This document shows, piece by piece, positions 1 to 9,227 of a stretch of 64,000 nt of DNA. A program made the position numbers and the translations under genes. Numbering within the stretch: the first letter of the stretch is position 1; each line of letters opens with the position of its first letter. Source of the DNA: Leucobacter tardus (GTDB lineage Bacteria > Actinomycetota > Actinomycetes > Actinomycetales > Microbacteriaceae); contig NZ_JAGFBF010000005.1 of the NCBI RefSeq assembly GCF_017583045.1, positions 310,001-374,000 of the forward strand, read 5' to 3'. Under the pieces are notes generated by a model. The model made no database searches and was not told the origin of the DNA. It saw only the letters and a list, made by a program, of their open reading frames with translations.

Positions 1-20
1 GGGGCAACGGAGGGCGGGAT

Positions 21-38
21 CCTGAGGGACCGCTCAGG
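21..38 (-). terminator. Weak hairpin downstream of whiA
   Basis: A 6-bp perfect stem (CCTGAG/CTCAGG) with a 6-base loop lies 6 bases past the whiA stop. No T-tract follows on the minus strand, so it could be a weak or factor-assisted terminator, or chance. Confidence 0.3.
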
Positions 39-43
39 CCGCG

Positions 44-1024
44 CTACATCGCGTCGAGCTCGTCCGGCAGGCTGGCCTCAGTGCCCGGCACCGACCGCAC
101 CTGCGCCTCCTTGTCGGCCATGGCGAGCAGCCTGCGGATCCGACCGGCGATCGCGTCCTTCGTCAGCGGCGGATCGGCCCGTGCACCGAGATCGTCGAGG
201 CTCGCCTCCCGGAACTTCAACCGCAGTTCACCCGCGTAGCGCAGATGTTCGGGCACACTGTCGCCCAGGATCTCGAGCGCGCGCTCGACGCGGGCGCACG
301 CGGCGACGGAGGCCTGAGCGGAGCGGCGCAAATTTGCGTCGTCGAAGTTGACGAGGCGGTTCGCGGTGGCGCGCGTCTCGCGTGCCAGTCGCAGCTCATC
401 CCATGTCGCCCGGTTCTCGGCGGCGCCCATGGCGCCCAGCGCCTCACCGATCATCTCGCTGTCGCGGATGACGAGCTTGTGCTGCCCGCGGATCTCCCGA
501 TTCTTCGCCTGGACCCCGATCCGCGACGCCGCACCCTGCAGGGCCATGGCGGCCTCGTTGGTCGGGCACACGATCTCGAGGCTCGCCGAGCGACCGGGAG
601 GCGTGAGCGTGCCGCGGGCGAGGAACGCGCCACGCAGGATCGCCGCCAGCTCGGCTGGTGCGCCGGTGGTCAGACGGTTCGGCAGACCGCGGATCTGTCG
701 GCGGCGCTGATCCAGCAGGCCGAGCTGACGGGCCAGCGTCTCACCGTCGAGTACGCGCACGAGGAACTGCGGTGCCCCGGCTCGGGTCGATGACGGGGAC
801 AGCTGCTTGGGTTCCGACCGGACGCCGTACAGTTCGGCGAGGTCCTTCCGCACCCGCTGCACGATCTGCGGGGTGAACAGCTCCGCTTCGAGCGCGATAC
901 GGCCCGAGATGGAGTGCAACCCGCCTGCGAAGCGCAGCACGGTGGCGACCTCGGCGACTCGTTCGCCGGTGTGCTGCACCGGAACGCGAACGAGTTCGCT
1001 TCTGACGTCGGGGGTCGAAGGCAC
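44..1024 (-). CDS. whiA: WhiA-type DNA-binding regulator
   Basis: WhiA is a transcription factor of Gram-positive bacteria; in actinobacteria it co-activates cell-division and, where present, sporulation genes with WhiB. The 326-residue protein has the family layout: an N-terminal LAGLIDADG-like domain (residues about 10-210) and a C-terminal helix-turn-helix, where LxxLGARADPPLTKDAIAGR (about 275-300) is the typical signature. I chose the GTG at 1024 because AGAGGA sits 6 bases upstream and it gives the family's usual start (VPSTPDVRSEL); the ATG nine codons earlier has no such support. It is the last gene of a leftward uvrC-rapZ-whiA run, 49 bases after rapZ. The gap reads as six T residues on the coding strand, which may cause partial termination. 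Identity is secure; targets here are unknown. Confidence 0.93.
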   Translation of the reverse strand: MPSTPDVRSELVRVPVQHTGERVAEVATVLRFAGGLHSISGRIALEAELFTPQIVQRVRKDLAELYGVRSEPKQLSPSSTRAGAPQFLVRVLDGETLARQLGLLDQRRRQIRGLPNRLTTGAPAELAAILRGAFLARGTLTPPGRSASLEIVCPTNEAAMALQGAASRIGVQAKNREIRGQHKLVIRDSEMIGEALGAMGAAENRATWDELRLARETRATANRLVNFDDANLRRSAQASVAACARVERALEILGDSVPEHLRYAGELRLKFREASLDDLGARADPPLTKDAIAGRIRRLLAMADKEAQVRSVPGTEASLPDELDAM

Positions 1025-1073
1025 AGATGATCCTCTCACGTAGGGAAACAAAAAAGCGGAACGGCGTGCGGCA

Positions 1074-1949
1074 CTACTCGCGACCGAGGTCGCGGTGCCG
1101 CAGGTTCACGCTGACTCCGGGAAGGCCGGCCAACCGATCGGCAAGCTCGCGAGCCATGGCGACGGAGCGGTGCTTGCCGCCCGTACAGCCCACTGCGAGC
1201 GAGGCGAGACGCTTGTTCTCGCGCTGGAAGCCGGCGAGCACTGGAGTGAGTGCTGCCACATAGTGGTCGAGGAACTCGGCGGCGCCTTCGCGGCTGAGCA
1301 CATAATCCTTCACTTCGGCATCGACGCCGGTGAGCGGCCGCAGGTCGGGCTCCCAGAACGGGTTCGGCAAGAATCGAATGTCCGCCATGAGGTCGACGTC
1401 GGTCGGAGCACCGTACTTGAACCCGAAGCTCATGACCGAGAGCTGCAGACCGGGGGTATCTTCGTCGCTGAAGAGGTCCCGCGTCGCAGTGGACAGGTCG
1501 TGAACGTTGTACCGCGACGTATCGATGACGACATCGCTCGACGCGCGGAGTTCTTGCAGCCGCTCGCGCTCGAGCCTGATGCCGTCGAGCAGCGATTCCT
1601 CACCCTGCAGCGGGTGGGGGCGTCGCACCGCTTCGTAGCGCCGCACGAGAATGTCGTCAGTGGCATCGAGGAACACGACCCGCACAGTGGCATGCTGCCT
1701 GAGGTCGCGCACCGTCTCCTGGATGTCGGCGAACAGGTCGCGACCGCGCACGTCGACGACGGCGGCGATGCGCGGGAGCGCTCCGCCGGAGCGGTCGGCC
1801 ATATCGGCGAGCGTCTTCACCATTGCGAGCGGCAAGTTGTCGACGACGTACCAGCCGAGATCTTCGAGAACGTTCGCCACGGTGCTCCGCCCGGCGCCCG
1901 ACATGCCGGTGACGATGAGGATCTCTTGCTCAGGCGTGCGTTCGCTCAC
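1074..1949 (-). CDS. rapZ: RNase adapter / nucleotide-binding protein RapZ
   Basis: RapZ (YvcJ family) binds nucleotides; in E. coli its C-terminal domain senses GlcN6P and presents sRNAs to RNase E, but the actinobacterial role is unsettled. The 291-residue product has a Walker A loop GMSGAGRS at 15-22, with Arg in place of the usual Lys as is common in actinobacteria, a Walker B-like VVFLDA near 115, and the conserved C-terminal GCTGGKHRSVAMA. The GTG start overlaps the uvrC stop in a GTGA, so translation is probably coupled. The usual partner gene yvcK, found between rapZ and whiA in many actinobacteria, is absent here. Confidence 0.92.
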   Translation of the reverse strand: MSERTPEQEILIVTGMSGAGRSTVANVLEDLGWYVVDNLPLAMVKTLADMADRSGGALPRIAAVVDVRGRDLFADIQETVRDLRQHATVRVVFLDATDDILVRRYEAVRRPHPLQGEESLLDGIRLERERLQELRASSDVVIDTSRYNVHDLSTATRDLFSDEDTPGLQLSVMSFGFKYGAPTDVDLMADIRFLPNPFWEPDLRPLTGVDAEVKDYVLSREGAAEFLDHYVAALTPVLAGFQRENKRLASLAVGCTGGKHRSVAMARELADRLAGLPGVSVNLRHRDLGRE

Positions 1950-3877
1950 TGGCTCGGCCCTCCCTCGTGCGTCGTGTCCGGCTCCGGGTCCAGTTTACCC
2001 TGAGTCGCCTCCTCTCCTCCACGCAGGAACCCGTGCACCTGCTCGGCAAGACGGGGCCCGAGTCCCGCGACCGTCGCGAGTTCCGGCACCGAGGCGGCTT
2101 TCAGGCGTTTCACGGATCCGAAGTGCTTCAGGAGGGCCTGCACGCGTTTCGGGCCCAGCCCGGGCACATCGCTGAGCTGCGTCGAGATGGACGTGCTTCG
2201 TCGTTGGCGCTGGAAGGTGATCGCGAAACGGTGGGCCTCGTCGCGAATACGCTGCACGAGGAAGAGCGCCTCGCTCGTGCGCGGCAGAATGAGCGGGAAT
2301 GCGTCGTCGGGCATCCAGATCTCCTCAAGACGCTTCGCGACACCACAGAGCGCGACATCGGTGATCCCCGCTTCGGCGAGGGCGCGGGCCGCGGCCTGTA
2401 CCTGCGGGGCTCCACCGTCGACGATGAGGAGCTGCGGTCGATCGCGGTAGACGCCTGACGGTTGCTCTCCGGACGCGGCGATCTGGTTCAACTGCGCGGC
2501 ACGTCGGCTGACCACCTGGTGAATGGACTCGGTGTCGTCCCTGGTGTTCTCGACGCGATACTTCCGATACGCGCCCTTCGCGGGCAGGCCGTCCTCGAAC
2601 ACGACGAGCGATGCCACGACACCGGTGCCCTGCAGGTGGGAGACGTCGATGCACTCGATGCGCAGCGGTGCCTCCTCCATGCCGAGGGCGCTCTGCAGCT
2701 CGGCCAGAGCATCGGTGCGTGCGGTCAGGTCGGCCGCGCGCTTCAACTTGTGCCTGAGCAGGTGCTCCCCCGCGTTCCGCACCGCACGATCCATGAGCTG
2801 CGCCTTGTCGCCGCGTTCGGGGACGCGCAGCTGCACCCGTCCGCGACGCGGTCGCTTCTCGCTCAGTGCTTCTTCCAACGGTGCACTGTTCTCAGGAATC
2901 TGCGGCAGGAGGATCTGGGGCGGCGGGTCAGTCTCCTCGTACGCCGACTGCAGGACCTGCTCGAGCAGGGTGCTCGGGGAGTCGTCGAGTTCGACATCCA
3001 CGATCCAGCTGCGCTCACCCCTGATGCGACCGCCGCGAATGATGAACTGGTGGGCGGCGGCCGAGAGCTCGTCGGCGCGGAGGCCGAACACATCGAGTGA
3101 GACGTCGTGACCGAGCACGATCGCATTCTTCTCCATGACGTGCTCGACGGCCTGCACCTGGTCCCGGAGACGCGCCGCGTCCTCGTAGCGCTGCTCCGCC
3201 GCCGCATCCCGCATCTCGCGCTGCAGCCATCGCAGGTGCGAGGTGTCGTTCCCCGCGAGGAACGACACCAGCTCGACGACCCTGGCCCGATGCTCCTCGA
3301 CGGTGACCAACTGCGAGCACGGCCCGTGGCACCGACCGATCTGACCTGCGAGGCACGGGCGCCCGGTGTCCATCGCGCGACGGTAGTCGCTCTCCTTGCA
3401 GGTCCGGATCGGGAACGCCTGCTGGAGGAGCGACGAGGTCTCACGGAGCGCCCAGACCTTGGGATACGGACCGAAGTACCGCGCGCCCCGGATCTTCTCG
3501 TTCCGGGTGATGATGAGCCGGGGGGCCTCATCCTTCAACGTGACCGCGAGGTACGGGTACGACTTGTCGTCCTTGAACTGCACGTTGAAGGGCGGCTTGT
3601 ACTCGGTGATCCACGTGTGCTCGAGGACGAGCGACTCGGTGTCGGTGGCGACGACCGTCCAGTCGACGCGTGCCGCGAGCGTCAACATCCGCTGCGTACG
3701 CGGCATGAGCGCGTGCATCGGCTGGAAGTAGTTCGAGAGTCGCCCACGCAGGTTCTTCGCCTTGCCGATGTAAAGCACGCGGCCGTGGCGGTCCGAGAAC
3801 CGGTAGACGCCTGGGCTCGTCGGAATCTCGCCCGCCGCGGGTCGGAACGATGCGCGATGGTCGGTGGCCGCCATCAT
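1946..3877 (-). CDS. uvrC: UvrABC excinuclease subunit C
   Basis: UvrC makes both incisions around a bulky DNA lesion after UvrB loads. The 643-residue protein has all domains in order: GIY-YIG nuclease (about 20-100, with GVYRFSDRHGRVLYIGKAKN), a UVR motif that contacts UvrB (about 215-250), the RNase H-like endonuclease for the 5' cut (about 385-540) and tandem helix-hairpin-helix motifs (VPGLGPKRVQALLKHFG, then VAGLGPRLAEQV) near the C-terminus. Two adjacent ATG codons are possible starts. It lies 4 bases after the uvrA stop and overlaps rapZ by 4 bases, so uvrA-uvrC-rapZ form one operon, probably sharing the damage-responsive promoter before uvrA. Confidence 0.96.
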   Translation of the reverse strand: MMAATDHRASFRPAAGEIPTSPGVYRFSDRHGRVLYIGKAKNLRGRLSNYFQPMHALMPRTQRMLTLAARVDWTVVATDTESLVLEHTWITEYKPPFNVQFKDDKSYPYLAVTLKDEAPRLIITRNEKIRGARYFGPYPKVWALRETSSLLQQAFPIRTCKESDYRRAMDTGRPCLAGQIGRCHGPCSQLVTVEEHRARVVELVSFLAGNDTSHLRWLQREMRDAAAEQRYEDAARLRDQVQAVEHVMEKNAIVLGHDVSLDVFGLRADELSAAAHQFIIRGGRIRGERSWIVDVELDDSPSTLLEQVLQSAYEETDPPPQILLPQIPENSAPLEEALSEKRPRRGRVQLRVPERGDKAQLMDRAVRNAGEHLLRHKLKRAADLTARTDALAELQSALGMEEAPLRIECIDVSHLQGTGVVASLVVFEDGLPAKGAYRKYRVENTRDDTESIHQVVSRRAAQLNQIAASGEQPSGVYRDRPQLLIVDGGAPQVQAAARALAEAGITDVALCGVAKRLEEIWMPDDAFPLILPRTSEALFLVQRIRDEAHRFAITFQRQRRSTSISTQLSDVPGLGPKRVQALLKHFGSVKRLKAASVPELATVAGLGPRLAEQVHGFLRGGEEATQGKLDPEPDTTHEGGPSQ

Positions 3878-3881
3878 GGCG

Positions 3882-6812
3882 TCACGCCGACTTCAGCTCG
3901 GCAGCCGCTCGTGACTTCGCAGCGTGACCGTTCAGCACCTCGGCGAGGAACCTGCCGGTGTGGCTCTCCGGCAGCTTGGCCACCTGTTCGGGAGTTCCCG
4001 TCGCCAGGATCGTGCCACCACCCGAACCGCCTTCGGGTCCGAGGTCGATCACCCAGTCGGCGCTCCGGATCACATCGAGATTGTGCTCGATGGTGATCAC
4101 GGTGTTGCCCTTGTCGACCAGACCGTTCAGCACCAGGAGGAGCTTGCGGACGTCTTCGAAGTGCAGTCCCGTGGTGGGCTCGTCGAGCACGTAGATGCTG
4201 CGACCGTTCGAGCGGCGCTGAAGCTCGGTCGCGAGCTTCACGCGCTGCGCTTCGCCTCCCGAGAGCGTCGTCGCGCTCTGACCGAGTCGGACATACCCGA
4301 GTCCGACGTCGACGAGGGTCTTCATGTACCGATGGATGCTGGAGATGGGCTCGAAGAACTGCTCGGCTTCGGCGATCGGCATCTCGAGGACCTCGGAGAT
4401 GTTCTTCCCCTTGTAGCGCACCTGCAGCGTCTCGCGGTTGTATCGCTTCCCGCCGCACACCTCGCAGGCCACGTACACATCGGGCAGGAAGTTCATCTCG
4501 ATCTTCAGCGTGCCGTCACCCGCGCAGGCCTCGCACCTGCCGCCCTTGACGTTGAAGCTGAAGCGTCCCGGCAAGTAGCCGCGGGTCTTCGCCTCCTGGG
4601 TCTCGGCGAAGAGGGTGCGGATCTTGTCGAAGACGCCCGTGTACGTCGCGGGATTCGACCGCGGCGTACGACCGATCGGCGCCTGATCCACGTGCACCAC
4701 CTTGTCGAGGTGCTCGAGGCCGGTCACGCGCGTGTGCTTGCCCGGGACCATACGGGCACCGTTCAAGCGGTTCGCCAGCACCCGGTACAGGATGTCGTTC
4801 ACCAGCGTGGACTTGCCCGAACCGCTCACGCCGGTGACGGCAGTCATGACACCGAGGGGGAACGTCGCATCGACGCCTTGCAGATTGTTGGATCGCGCAC
4901 CGACGACCTTGAGCTCCCGGCCCTTCTCCCGCTTGCGACGGCGCTTCGGCGTCTCGATCTCGCGTCGTCCGGCCAAGTAATCGGCCGTCATCGACTCGCG
5001 GTTCTCGAGCAGGCTCGCGTACTCGCCGGAGTGGACCACCGTCCCGCCTTCGACACCGGCTCCCGGCCCGATGTCGACGATCCAGTCGGCCGACTCGATC
5101 GTCTCCTCGTCATGCTCCACCACGATCAAGGTGTTGCCGAGGTCGCGCAGTTTCAGCAGCGTCTCGATGAGACGACGATTGTCACGCTGATGGAGTCCGA
5201 TGCTGGGCTCGTCGAGCACGTACAGCACTCCGGTGAGTCCGGATCCGATCTGGGTCGCGAGCCGGATTCGCTGCGCCTCCCCGCCCGAGAGCGTTCCCGC
5301 CGCGCGCGCCAGGGTGAGGTACCCGAGCCCGACTTCGATCAGGAACTCGAACCGGAGTCGGATCTCGCGCAGCACCTGCGCCGCGATCCGGGCCTCGCGC
5401 TCCGTGAGCTCGACCCGGTCGAAGAACGCCTGCGCGTCGGTGAGGCTGTACTCGGTGACGCCGGCGATCGACTCGCCATCCACCGTCACCGCCAGGACTT
5501 CGGGCTTCAGCCGCTGTCCGTGGCAGGCGTGGCAGGGCACCTCGCGGAGGAACTCGGACCACCGATCCCGCTTGTTGTCGGACTCGGCTTCGGCGTACTG
5601 CCGCTCGATGAACGGGATGACCCCTTCGAATCCCGAGGTGTACTTCACCTCGCGACCGAACCGGTTCTTCCAGCGGACGTTGACCGAGAAGTCGTTGCCG
5701 TACAGTACCGCTTCGCGGACGCTCTCGGGGAGTGCACCCCAGGGGGTGTCGAGTGAGAAGTCCAGATCTTTCGCGAGGCCGGTGAGGAGCCGTTCGTAAT
5801 ACTGGTAGAGGCTCCTCCCCTGGCTCGTCCACGGCACGATCACGCCCTCCGTGAGCGAGAGTTCAGGATCGCCGAGCACGAGGTCCTCGTCCACCTGCAT
5901 GCTGGTTCCGAGTCCGGAGCACGTCGCGCACGCTCCGAACGGTGCGTTGAACGAGAACGTGCGGGGCTCGATCTCGGTGAGTTGCACGGGGTGCTGATTC
6001 GGGCACGACAAATGCTCCGAGAACAGCTGCTGCCGATCGTCCGCGTCGGTCTCGCGGTCGACGAAGTCGATGAGCACGACACCGCTCGCGAGCTTGAGCG
6101 CCGTCTCCAAGGAGTCGGTCAGGCGCCCGAGTCCGGCCGGGTCCGCCACGAGTCGATCGACCACGACCGAGATATCGTGCTTGATCTGCTTCTTCAGCTT
6201 CGGAGGGTCGGAGAGCTGCACCATCTCGCCGTCGACCACCGCGCGAGAGTAGCCACTGGCCGCGAGATCCTGGAAGAGGTCGACGAACTCGCCCTTCTTC
6301 TGCGAAACGACCGGCGCCAGGACCTGGAAGCGGGTGCGCTCGGGAAGCTCGATGAGCTGGTCGGCGATCTGCTGCACCGTCTGCGAGGCGATGCGTTCTC
6401 CGCAGATGGCGCAGTGCGGCACACCGATGCGCGCCCACAGCAGTCGCATGTAGTCGTAGATCTCGGTGATCGTGCCCACCGTGGAGCGCGGATTGCGGTT
6501 CGTCGACTTCTGATCGATCGACACCGCAGGGCTGAGCCCCTCGATGAAGTCGACATCGGGTCGGTCCACTTGACCGAGGAACTGCCGAGCATAGGCGCTC
6601 AGACTCTCGACATACCGTCGCTGCCCCTCGGCGAAGATGGTGTCGAACGCGAGACTCGACTTCCCGCTTCCGGACAGACCGGTGAACACGACCATCGAGT
6701 CGCGCGGGATATCCAGATCGAGGTTGCGAAGGTTGTGGACGCGGGCGCCCTGCACGCTGATGTGAGCGTGAGCGGCGGACGAGCGGACGGGTGCGGGAGT
6801 CTGCGAAGTCAC
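3882..6812 (-). CDS. uvrA: UvrABC excinuclease subunit A (ABC ATPase)
   Basis: UvrA is the lesion-scanning ABC ATPase of nucleotide excision repair. At 976 residues it is full length, with two ATPase halves: Walker [12 protein letters not shown] near 45 and [11 protein letters not shown] near 660, and [12 protein letters not shown] and [12 protein letters not shown] signatures. The second zinc module keeps CxxC...CxxC ([11 protein letters not shown]...CEVCGGKRY); the first has the Cys-Pro-Asn-x-His form common in actinobacteria. The GTG start is preceded by TAGAAT at 6819-6824, only 6 bases upstream, and no Shine-Dalgarno, so the mRNA is probably leaderless. A LexA-like box at 6844-6859 overlaps the expected -35. 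It heads the uvrA-uvrC-rapZ operon. Confidence 0.96.
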   Translation of the reverse strand: MTSQTPAPVRSSAAHAHISVQGARVHNLRNLDLDIPRDSMVVFTGLSGSGKSSLAFDTIFAEGQRRYVESLSAYARQFLGQVDRPDVDFIEGLSPAVSIDQKSTNRNPRSTVGTITEIYDYMRLLWARIGVPHCAICGERIASQTVQQIADQLIELPERTRFQVLAPVVSQKKGEFVDLFQDLAASGYSRAVVDGEMVQLSDPPKLKKQIKHDISVVVDRLVADPAGLGRLTDSLETALKLASGVVLIDFVDRETDADDRQQLFSEHLSCPNQHPVQLTEIEPRTFSFNAPFGACATCSGLGTSMQVDEDLVLGDPELSLTEGVIVPWTSQGRSLYQYYERLLTGLAKDLDFSLDTPWGALPESVREAVLYGNDFSVNVRWKNRFGREVKYTSGFEGVIPFIERQYAEAESDNKRDRWSEFLREVPCHACHGQRLKPEVLAVTVDGESIAGVTEYSLTDAQAFFDRVELTEREARIAAQVLREIRLRFEFLIEVGLGYLTLARAAGTLSGGEAQRIRLATQIGSGLTGVLYVLDEPSIGLHQRDNRRLIETLLKLRDLGNTLIVVEHDEETIESADWIVDIGPGAGVEGGTVVHSGEYASLLENRESMTADYLAGRREIETPKRRRKREKGRELKVVGARSNNLQGVDATFPLGVMTAVTGVSGSGKSTLVNDILYRVLANRLNGARMVPGKHTRVTGLEHLDKVVHVDQAPIGRTPRSNPATYTGVFDKIRTLFAETQEAKTRGYLPGRFSFNVKGGRCEACAGDGTLKIEMNFLPDVYVACEVCGGKRYNRETLQVRYKGKNISEVLEMPIAEAEQFFEPISSIHRYMKTLVDVGLGYVRLGQSATTLSGGEAQRVKLATELQRRSNGRSIYVLDEPTTGLHFEDVRKLLLVLNGLVDKGNTVITIEHNLDVIRSADWVIDLGPEGGSGGGTILATGTPEQVAKLPESHTGRFLAEVLNGHAAKSRAAAELKSA

Positions 6813-6843
6813 CAGTGCATTCTACGCGAGCCGAGATGGGAAG

Positions 6844-6859
6844 TCGAATATATGTCCGA
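6844..6859 (-). promoter_or_regulatory. Candidate LexA (SOS) box overlapping the uvrA promoter
   Basis: The imperfect palindrome TCGAATATATGTCCGA matches the Gram-positive/actinobacterial SOS consensus CGAAC-N4-GTTYG at 12 of 14 positions. It covers the region expected for the -35 of uvrA, whose -10 (TAGAAT) is at 6819-6824, so LexA binding would block the promoter. It also lies about 35-50 bases before the divergent sulfoxide reductase gene. uvrA is a known LexA target in many bacteria; binding here is inferred. Confidence 0.65.
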
Positions 6860-6893
6860 AGAGCTCGCTCGGGCGGTCGGCTAGCCTGAAGGC

Positions 6894-9221
6894 ATGGGTT
6901 CACCCGCGAACAGAGTTTCCCACAGCTCCCACTGGGGCCGATTCGAAGCCATCGTCGAGGATGGTTCCGTCGTCGGTGTGGAACCCTACTCCCCCGATCC
7001 CGATCCGTCGCCCGTGGTGCACGGAATTCCCGATGGGCTCCACGCGTCGATCCGGGTGAAGCGACCTGCGGTGCGTGAGAGCTGGCTGCGGGCACGGCGC
7101 GCGGGCGACGATCCGGGGACGGAGCGGCGCGGCCGCGAGGCGTTCGTCGAGGTGTCGTGGGATGAAGCGCTCGACCTCGTCGCCGAAGAGCTCGAGCGCG
7201 TCCGCCGCGACCACGGGAACGCCGCGATCTTCGGGGGCTCGTACGGCTGGTCGAGCGCGGGGAGGTTTCATCATGCGCGCACACAGCTGCACCGTTTTCT
7301 GAACGTCATCGGCGGACACACCGATCAGGTCGGCAACTACAGCTTCGGCGCGGCCGCCGCGATCCTGCCGCACGTCGTCGGATCGGCGGCGATGGCTGCC
7401 GGGAGGACCACGAGCTGGGACGTCATCGAACGCGAAACGGAACTGTGGGTGCTCTTCGGCGGACTGCCGCTCAAGAACACCCAGCTCGAATCGGGAGGCA
7501 TGACGCAGCACACGGCGCGCGACTGGGTGTCCAGGATCGTGCGCAGCGGGACCGATGTCGTCTCCGTATCCCCGTTGCGCGACGATGCGCCCCCCGAAGC
7601 GCGCGCGGAGTGGCTCGCCCCCCGCCCGGGCACGGATACCGCCCTCATGCTCGCGCTCACGCACACGCTCATCGACGAGGGCCTGTTTGATGGGGTCTTC
7701 GTCGAGCGGTACTGCGTCGGGTGGGACCGCTTCGCGTCATACCTGCGGGGCGCGGACGATGGCATCCCGAAAGACGCGGACTGGGCTGCGGCGATCACGG
7801 GTCTGCCCGGAGGGACGATCCGCGATCTCGCGCGCCGGATGGCGGCCCGGCGCACACTGGTCTCCGTGAGCTGGTCGCTGCAGCGCGCCGATCACGGCGA
7901 GCAGACCTACTGGGCCGCGATTGCCCTGGCGGCCGCGCTCGGTCAGGTGGGACTGCCGGGCGGCGGCTTCGGGTTCGCGTACGGATCCACGGGTACCACC
8001 GGGCAGCCGAGGTACCCGTTCGCCGCGCCGCGGATGCCGGTCGGCACGAATCCGGTTCAGACGGCGATACCCGCCGCCCGACTCACCGACATGCTCCTCC
8101 ATCCGGGGAGTTCGTACGACTTCAACGGGCAGCGGAGGGAGTACCCCGACATCAGACTGGTGTACTGGGCGGGCGGCAACCCGTTCCACCACCATCAAGA
8201 TCTGAACCGGTTGATCCGGGGGTGGCGGCGACCGGAGACGGTCGTGGTCCATGAACCGTGGTGGACGGCGACTGCGCGCCACGCCGACATCGTGCTCCCG
8301 GCGACCACCACACTCGAACGCAACGATATCGGCGCCGCCTCGCAGGACACCGCGATCGTCGCGATGCGGCAGGCGGTCGCACCGCTGCATGAGTCCCGTC
8401 ACGACTCCGATATCTTCGCGTTTCTCGCCGACCGGCTCGGCGTCCGGGAGGCGTTCACCGAGGGCAGGACCGAGATGGAGTGGATCGCTCACCTGTACGA
8501 GACCTCGCGCGCTGACGCAGCGACTCAGGGCATCGCCCTGCCGGCCTTCGACGAGTTCTGGGCGCGCGGTTCGGTCGAGATCGAGCCGACCAGCTTCGTG
8601 CTGCTCGAGGAGTTCCGCCGTGATCCGGAGCGGCACCCGCTCCGCACGCCCTCGGGCAGGATCGAGCTCTTCTCAGCCGTTGTCGACGGCTTCGGCTATG
8701 ACGACTGCCTCGGACACCCGTCGTGGATGGAGCCGGAGGAATGGCTCGGCGCTGCGCAGGCGGACCGGCACCCGCTCCATCTCATCACCAATCAACCGGC
8801 GCACCGTCTGCACAGTCAGCTCGACATGGCGGCACCGGCGCGGTCGGCGAAGGTATCGGGGCGCGAGCCCTGCCGCATGAACCCGGAGGATGCTGCACTC
8901 CGCGGCATTTCCGATGGGGACGTCGTGAAGCTCAGCAACGATCGTGGGAGCTGCCTGGCCGGCGCGGTGCTGAGCACCGATGTGCGGCCGGGCGTCGTGC
9001 AACTCTCGACCGGGGCCTGGTACGAGGCGTCGACCTCCGACGACGGCGCCGATCGTCCGCTGGAGGTGCACGGCAACCCGAATGTCCTCACCCGCGATCG
9101 GGGGACCTCGAGGCTCGGACAGGGGTCGTCCGCGCAGACGGCGCTCGTCGAGGTCGAGGGCGTCGACTCGACGACCGGACCGGTCACCGTGACCAGTCGG
9201 GTGCCGCGGGGTGCGTCGTGA
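6894..9221 (+). CDS. Molybdopterin oxidoreductase, biotin/methionine sulfoxide reductase-like
   Basis: A member of the DMSO reductase family, closest in layout to BisC/TorA/DorA sulfoxide and N-oxide reductases, which reduce S- or N-oxides using a bis-molybdopterin guanine dinucleotide cofactor. The 775-residue protein has the SYGWSSAGRFHHA block (about 115-127), where the serine is the expected molybdenum ligand, and a C-terminal MGD-binding domain (HLITNQPAHRLHSQLD onward). There is no N-terminal Cys motif for an Fe-S cluster and no Tat signal, so it is probably cytoplasmic, like BisC. TAGCCT sits 6 bases before the ATG, suggesting a leaderless mRNA, although GAAGGC could also serve as a weak Shine-Dalgarno. 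It is a single gene inserted between uvrA and uvrB on the opposite strand. The substrate is not determined; repair of oxidised methionine or biotin is plausible. Confidence 0.85.
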   Translation: MGSPANRVSHSSHWGRFEAIVEDGSVVGVEPYSPDPDPSPVVHGIPDGLHASIRVKRPAVRESWLRARRAGDDPGTERRGREAFVEVSWDEALDLVAEELERVRRDHGNAAIFGGSYGWSSAGRFHHARTQLHRFLNVIGGHTDQVGNYSFGAAAAILPHVVGSAAMAAGRTTSWDVIERETELWVLFGGLPLKNTQLESGGMTQHTARDWVSRIVRSGTDVVSVSPLRDDAPPEARAEWLAPRPGTDTALMLALTHTLIDEGLFDGVFVERYCVGWDRFASYLRGADDGIPKDADWAAAITGLPGGTIRDLARRMAARRTLVSVSWSLQRADHGEQTYWAAIALAAALGQVGLPGGGFGFAYGSTGTTGQPRYPFAAPRMPVGTNPVQTAIPAARLTDMLLHPGSSYDFNGQRREYPDIRLVYWAGGNPFHHHQDLNRLIRGWRRPETVVVHEPWWTATARHADIVLPATTTLERNDIGAASQDTAIVAMRQAVAPLHESRHDSDIFAFLADRLGVREAFTEGRTEMEWIAHLYETSRADAATQGIALPAFDEFWARGSVEIEPTSFVLLEEFRRDPERHPLRTPSGRIELFSAVVDGFGYDDCLGHPSWMEPEEWLGAAQADRHPLHLITNQPAHRLHSQLDMAAPARSAKVSGREPCRMNPEDAALRGISDGDVVKLSNDRGSCLAGAVLSTDVRPGVVQLSTGAWYEASTSDDGADRPLEVHGNPNVLTRDRGTSRLGQGSSAQTALVEVEGVDSTTGPVTVTSRVPRGAS

Positions 9222-9227
9222 CCGTCG

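Noticed and set aside
3924-5756. Long plus-strand frame antisense to uvrA
   Set aside because: A shadow of uvrA codon bias; no Shine-Dalgarno, no promoter and no motif.
5863-7284. Minus-strand frame running from inside uvrA into the sulfoxide reductase
   Set aside because: Arg-rich low-complexity translation that crosses two well-supported genes; an artefact of base composition.
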